NCBI GenBank assembly: GCA_020466095.1
Contig: CM035806.1
Coordinates: 2,727,303 to 2,791,302, forward strand
Length of the DNA stretch: 64,000 bases
Source of the DNA: Chlorops oryzae
Lineage: Eukaryota; Arthropoda; Insecta; Diptera; Chloropidae
Reading direction: 5' to 3'
Made by a program: the position numbers and the translations under genes
Part shown: positions 59,290 to 64,000 of the stretch, in pieces
How positions within the stretch are numbered: position 1 is the stretch's first letter
Layout: each line of letters starts with the position of its first letter
The notes under the pieces: model-generated
What the model was told of the DNA's origin: nothing
The model's database searches: none
The model's input: only the letters and a program-made list of their open reading frames with translations

Positions 59290-62200
59290 TTAAGCCTTTC
59301 TGGTTGGTTCGATTTTTTGTGACATTGCCGTTAAGACCCGCTGATTGTCAATGACACGCAAGCAACTGATGAAAGAGCGCACTTCGCCCTCGCTCTTTGG
59401 CGAAGGGGGCTCCAGTCCTACATATATGAAAAGCATATAGATTGAAATTCAGACACGTGTATTGTCATTGGTATTGTGCAGGAGCGTAAGCAGGAAATAC
59501 GATTAAGTTGAAAGGAACATAAATGGGAGCGGGCGGGGGGAAATTAGTCACGATCAGGGCTCGGATTTTGTTGCATTTATAAAGGGTCTGGCAGGTGGCG
59601 GCATCATGAAAGGAATTTTTAAATTTTGTTGATTTTTCGATAGGTGCTGCCATTTAAAAACACTGTGGAGACTACTTTTTAGATTTTCATTTTGAACGGT
59701 CCTTGAAATAGCCTTTTTGCTAAGGCTTTTTTCAAAATTTTATTTCTCAATAACCAATTGAGATAGAGAGACGATCTAAACCGATTCTGTTAGATAATAA
59801 AACAAGGAAGGTAAAAAAAATTTTTTTTAATTTTACACTGAGAAAATTTTTTTCACAAAACTAAAAAGAAAATTTTGGATATTTTTTCAGTGTATTCCCA
59901 GTTTTTGTAAAACCTTTTGAATCTTTTAAAAAACTACCTTGTTTTATTAACAATAAGCTACCGTGTGCTTCATCTTTTTATCTTAATTATTTCTGGAGAT
60001 ATTAAATTTTTAAAAACATGTCGTATGAGTAATGTGTTTTGTATCATTTTCGCACATTTGTACTGGATATTAGTACTAGAGCATCTATGTGCACTTGTAA
60101 TTTTTTGAATATCTCACTGTTGCGCCATTTAATTTGAATGAATTTTTTTTTTAATGAAAGCAAATACTTAGAGGTATTTAAAAAAAAAATTTGTAGAGCG
60201 GCGCGAAACTGGGAATACACTGAAAAAAATATTCAAAATTTTCTTTTTAGTTTTGTGAAAAAAATGTTCTTAGTGTAAAATTAAAAAAAATTTTTTTTAC
60301 CTTCATTGTTTTGTTATCTAACAGAATCTGTTTAGATCGTCTCTCTATCTAAATGGTTTTTGAGATATAAAATTTTGAAAAAATCCTTAACAAAAAAGGA
60401 TATTTCAAGGACCGTTCAAAATAAAAATCGAAAAATTAGTCTCCATAGTGTTTTTAGATGGCACCTATCGAAAAATCAACAAACATGATGCCGCATGCCT
60501 TTGCTTAGCCAGCCATACCCTTTAAAGCATACTTTATGGGGCAAAAAATATTTTCTTACCAACATTTTGTAATTTAGTTTAGCGAAGTTGAACCGTTCAA
60601 AGCGATTTCTAACTTAAAAAAAAAAAATTCATATTGAAGTTAAAAATCGATTTGAATCTTAACTTTATTGTGAATTGAACAATATTTTTACTTTTAGAAA
60701 AATTTTTTTTGCCCCATAAAGTATGCTTTAAATTTATAAATGCAACAAAATCCGAGCCCTGGTCACGATACAAAGTTTTTTTTTTTTTTTTTTTTGGTAG
60801 TGCCTAAAAGCGCACCGCGAAATAATTTTCTGCGTACGCGCCTGGCATTGTGCACAAAAGGATGAGCAACAAAGATATGGTTAAGGATAAGAAAATGTAT
60901 GTTTTGACGTACCTAAACTTCTTGAGCGACAAAAGCGTAGTGTACGCATCGTTTGAGCCATCATGTGCATCTTTTCGAAATTTACCAAACCGTCTAGACT
61001 TGTCTTGTTGCCTTCGTGTGCGAATGTCATATCCTTAAGCAGTAACGGCATAAAAGGTATTACCGGCGGTTGTAATTTACCAACAAAAACACGATACGCA
61101 CGATGATTTCGGCTAGGATCAATGAGCGCTTCAAACTCTTGGAAAAGTTTACGAAATTTCGATGGGATTTTATCCCAGGTCTGTTGTAAACGTGAAACGG
61201 CCATATTCGAAAGTCCCATGACGATTGCGAAGAAGGCATTCAGATTTTGGTATTCTTTGCAGCTGTAGAAAGATTTCAAAAAAAAATATAAAAAAGCACA
61301 AAGATGAAAGAAGGAGAAGAAAAAACGGGAAAAGCGAAAACGTGAAGTAAATGAAAGAATGAAGAGTGTAAAAGCGAATAGACCGCATAGGGATTTGTGG
61401 TTAAATCGATTGGAAGGAAGACAAGGCATATGAAACACTCTCAATGAACTTTTCAACTGGAATAAGGATAAGATAAGGATAATGATTAGGGTAACGGTAG
61501 TAGAGTAGAGCTCTGCTGTGAGATATGACAGCGAAAGTTTTGTGACTTTTCAATTGGTTTATTTTGAGGTAGAGAAATTACTGCCACTTCAAGTATGTAG
61601 ATAGGCTCTCACTTATCGGTATATAGATGAGTACATACATATACATATATATATATGTATATATGTGTCAATGGATTCCATTGCGTATTGTCATTTTAAG
61701 CTACTCACTATGCTGCCAGTTTGATAAACTTTCTTAAAAGGCCGACACGTTTGCTCAAGCTGGGCGTTGATACGATTTCAGTCACAATCCAATATTGTAG
61801 TTCGTTAAAGCGGCGTAGGAAAACATCCAAATTTGCGGTTATCTGGAAAAAGAAGATTGTTTTTTTTTTGGCTATTATAGTAAGATTTGTGTGGTATCAC
61901 TTTTCTTTTATTATCAATATATTATGTACATGTGTTTGCCTTTAATATCCCGAGACTCTGCGGGGCTAAGATTTATAAATATAAATAAGTACTTTCAGTA
62001 AATTTGGAGAAATGATCGGATGATTTGGTCCGCGGGGATGGCTGTTGGGGTTTCAAACCCCCTCATAAATGCGAGGATTCACATGAAAAACATGAGAAAT
62101 TAACAACGATTTCAAATAGTTAGGCCAAGACTTAAACTTTGGTAAGCTCCTAATCCTACTATGTACATACATAACTACATTAAATCATCGAGTTAAGTGG

Positions 62201-64000
62201 TCGGATATTGTTTTCGACAAAAAATAAAAAAGGTTACCATTTTTTTCGGCTAAAATTCGGGCCTCCATACAAAAATTTTTTCGGACTAATATCGGAGTCA
62301 TATTTCTGAGCAGCATATTTTATTTTAAAAAAATCGGACTCTTTTCGGAGTCATGTTCTTGAGCCCCATATTTTCAAAAAATTTCGGACTCAGTTCGGAG
62401 TCATGTTTTTGAATCTCTTGTTTCTTACACATTTCGGAGTCATATTCCTAAGCCTCATATTTTCTAAAAAATTCGTACTCTTTTCGGAGTTATATTTCTG
62501 AGCCTCTTGTTTCTCACATATTTCGGACTCATTTCGGAGTCGTATTTCTAAGCCTCATATTTTCTAAAAAAATTCATACTCTTTTCGGAGTCATATTTCT
62601 GAGTCTCTTGTTTCTCACATATTTCGGACACATTTCGGAGTCATATTCCTAAGCCTCATATTTTCTAAAAAATTCGTACTCTTTTCGGAGTTATATTTCT
62701 GAGCCTCTTGTTTCTCACATATTTCGGACTCATTTCGGAGTCGTATTTCTAAGCCTCATATTTTCTAAAAAAATTCATACTCTTTTCGGAGTCATATTTC
62801 TGAGCCTCTTGTTTCTCACATATTTCGGACTCATTTCGGAGTCATATTCCTAAGCCTCATATTTTCGAAAAAATTCGTACTCTTTTCGGAGTCATATGTA
62901 TTTCTGAGCCTCTTATTTCTCACATATTTCGGACTCATTTCGGAGTCATATTTTTGAGCTTGATATTTTCGAAAAAAATCGGACTCATGTTCTTCAGCTT
63001 GATATGTATTTTGAAAAAGTTTCGGACTCATTTCGGATTCAAATACCCAATCACTCCTCAAATATTTGCTAGCTATCGTCTTTATAAATGTTCTTTGGAA
63101 AAATATTTAAGACTCCGCGCTGCAAATCCTTACTTGAAGCCTGCGTTATCATATACAATATTCGAATCTTAAAGAGAGGAATAAATAAGTATAATAAATG
63201 GAAGGTAACGAGTAACTTAATTTCGGATTTGATGAAAAAATTGCTTTGTTTTTTTTTTGAATTTCAAAATCAGCTCCCATTTGTTGGACCTATTTGTTCA
63301 CAAGGTATAGAGCTAAGTGTAAACAAGAAAAGTTTTCCAATTCCGAATATCTGTCGAGAAAAGCCGAAACCACAGGACAGAAGCCCTGTTATTGTTGTTG
63401 TTGTTGTTGTTGTTGCGGTTGTTGTGTGTTTTGTTGCTATTAAGAAATTTAACTGAAATAAGGAAATTTCCAAGCTGCGAGAATTAGTGGAATTTTAAGC
63501 AGACAAAACCGGAATTAGGAAATGTGCTTGTATGAATTGGTCTAGACAACGCCTACACGAACTCAATGCAGCAGCACCAGCACCACCACCAGCAGCAGCT
63601 CTTTGTACGAAGGTCTTCAACAAGTGAATTCCGGTGTGCGTGTGCGTGTGTGTGTGGCTAAGTATATGCGTATTTGTAAGCCTTCATGTTCACGTTCATA
63701 GGTATTTTGCTTGGTAAATGCTTTTAAAACTTTCGAAATAATTTTAATCACTCGTAATGCATGCGGATGTGGTTGCCCGTTGCCCGAAGGGCGAATCTAG
63801 TAGCAATTTAGGATGAAAACATTCAACCCCAATTCCACAAGCCTTTCAAGGGAATGTGAAGCTGCTCGCTTCTTGCTAAGTATTAGGTAGGTATTTTGCT
63901 ATTTTGCTACATTGCTACTCACTTTGCCGAAATGATGTCGTCCGAATGTGTGATACAATAGTTCATACTCATGTACTGCCCAAAAAAGATCCCAATCGAA
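59290..64000 (-). CDS. Epac: Epac, cAMP-activated Rap guanine nucleotide exchange factor, 3' part
   Basis: Four exons on the minus strand, running out of the window at the 5' side: 64000-63923, 61842-61709, 61262-60913 and 59417-59290. They join in phase (donors GTGAGT, GTGAGT, GTACGT; acceptors CCAG, ACAG, GTAG) and give 229 residues ending at TAA 59290. The product is the C-terminal half of a CDC25-type RasGEF domain: [48 protein letters not shown] and [18 protein letters not shown] are all close to vertebrate EPAC1/2, and the tail [17 protein letters not shown] is diagnostic for EPAC rather than C3G or PDZ-GEF. The protein loads GTP onto Rap1 in response to cAMP. The cAMP-binding, DEP and REM regions should lie beyond position 64000. 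The last intron holds a nested transposon and the first intron a tandem repeat. Confidence 0.93.
59555..60761. mobile_element. hAT-like long-TIR element in the last Epac intron
   Basis: CAGGGCTCGGATTTTGTTGC and its exact inverted copy form the ends, with a perfect 8-base duplication GTCACGAT (59547-59554 and 60762-60769). The inverted arms run several hundred bases inward through GATCTAAACCGATTCTGTTA-like sequence to AAACTGGGAATACACTG near the centre. No transposase frame; the short frame at 59917-60108 has no motif. It is contained wholly in the intron, so the Epac coding sequence is intact. Confidence 0.85.
60526..60727. mobile_element. TTAA-flanked MITE nested in the Epac-intron element
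   Basis: AGCATACTTTATGGGGC and its exact inverted copy form the ends, each flanked by TTAA. The 202-base insertion interrupts the right arm of the hAT-like element: TTTATAAA-GGGT on the left arm corresponds to sequence on both sides of it. It is therefore younger than the host element. Confidence 0.8.
62280..63050. repeat. 100-bp tandem repeat of the CGGAGTC family in an Epac intron
   Basis: ACTCTTTTCGGAG recurs at 62477, 62578, 62678, 62779 and 62879, a period of 100-101 bases. Each period has two related halves of about 50 bases, TTTCGGACTCATTTCGGAGT being the core. This is the reverse complement of the 50-base unit at 1040-1530. The array edges are more diverged. Confidence 0.8.
63388..63430. 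repeat. GTT microsatellite
   Basis: TTGTTGTTGTTGTTGTTG with a GCGGTTGTTGTG extension, in the Epac intron. A second run, CAGCAGCACCAGCACCACC, lies at 63570-63598. Confidence 0.8.

Noticed and set aside
59917..60108. 63-codon frame as a remnant transposase
   Set aside because: Highly hydrophobic and A/T driven, with no DDE or zinc-finger motif; it spans the centre of a non-coding foldback element.
61721..61945. Plus-strand frame over the Epac exon at 61709-61842
   Set aside because: The minus strand encodes the conserved RasGEF segment [11 protein letters not shown] with proper splice sites.

Overview
This window is nuclear DNA from a schizophoran fly, closest in character to tephritid or other acalyptrate genomes. 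The evidence is four recognisable dipteran genes, introns with GT/AG borders, abundant TATG/CATA microsatellites, and a very high density of short non-autonomous DNA transposons. It is not prokaryotic, so operons, ribosome binding sites and CRISPR arrays do not apply. Species cannot be fixed from sequence alone. A short stretch near 20.1 kb resembles a repeat I associate with tephritids, but only from memory.

Region by region. 1-28.0 kb is gene-poor and holds repeats: a TIR element with 50-bp tandem repeats (1.0-2.0 kb), TA-flanked MITEs (5.75 and 12.3 kb), a 1.1-kb long-TIR element with an 8-bp TSD (6.25 kb), a GA satellite (9.8-10.7 kb), a 2-kb A/T-rich tract split by a 438-bp hairpin (12.5-14.5 kb), GAT and ATC repeats (19.1 and 27 kb), TTAA-flanked MITEs (20.6-21.25 kb), a hAT-like MITE (23.66 kb) and a nested insertion (24.3-25.65 kb). 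28.06-28.97 kb holds the last three coding exons of Fkbp14 (+). 31.26-36.73 kb is the complete 12-exon Sara gene (-). 38.26-42.95 kb is the complete two-exon coding region of PTP-ER (+), divergent from Sara across a 1.5-kb intergenic stretch that contains three small inverted-repeat elements. 43.5-49.6 kb is an array of about 720-bp palindromic units. 51.7-58.4 kb is a cluster of nested MITEs. 59.29-64.0 kb holds the last four exons of Epac (-), whose final intron carries a hAT-like element with another MITE inside it. 62.3-63.05 kb, also in an Epac intron, is a 100-bp tandem repeat related to the repeat at 1 kb.

The four proteins act in signalling and secretion rather than one pathway: Fkbp14 is an ER prolyl isomerase, Sara an endosomal FYVE adaptor for Dpp/TGF-beta and Notch vesicles, PTP-ER an ERK tyrosine phosphatase, and Epac a cAMP-activated Rap1 exchange factor. 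The exon structures given here were rebuilt by hand. Reading phase is maintained across every splice junction listed, and the junctions match conserved protein sequence.

Most notable points: three copies of the kinase-interaction motif in PTP-ER; an intergenic Sara/PTP-ER region largely made of MITEs; the near-identical palindromic array beside PTP-ER, with a corrupted middle that looks like an assembly fault; a tRNA-like sequence inside a TIR element; and several datable transposon-in-transposon nests.
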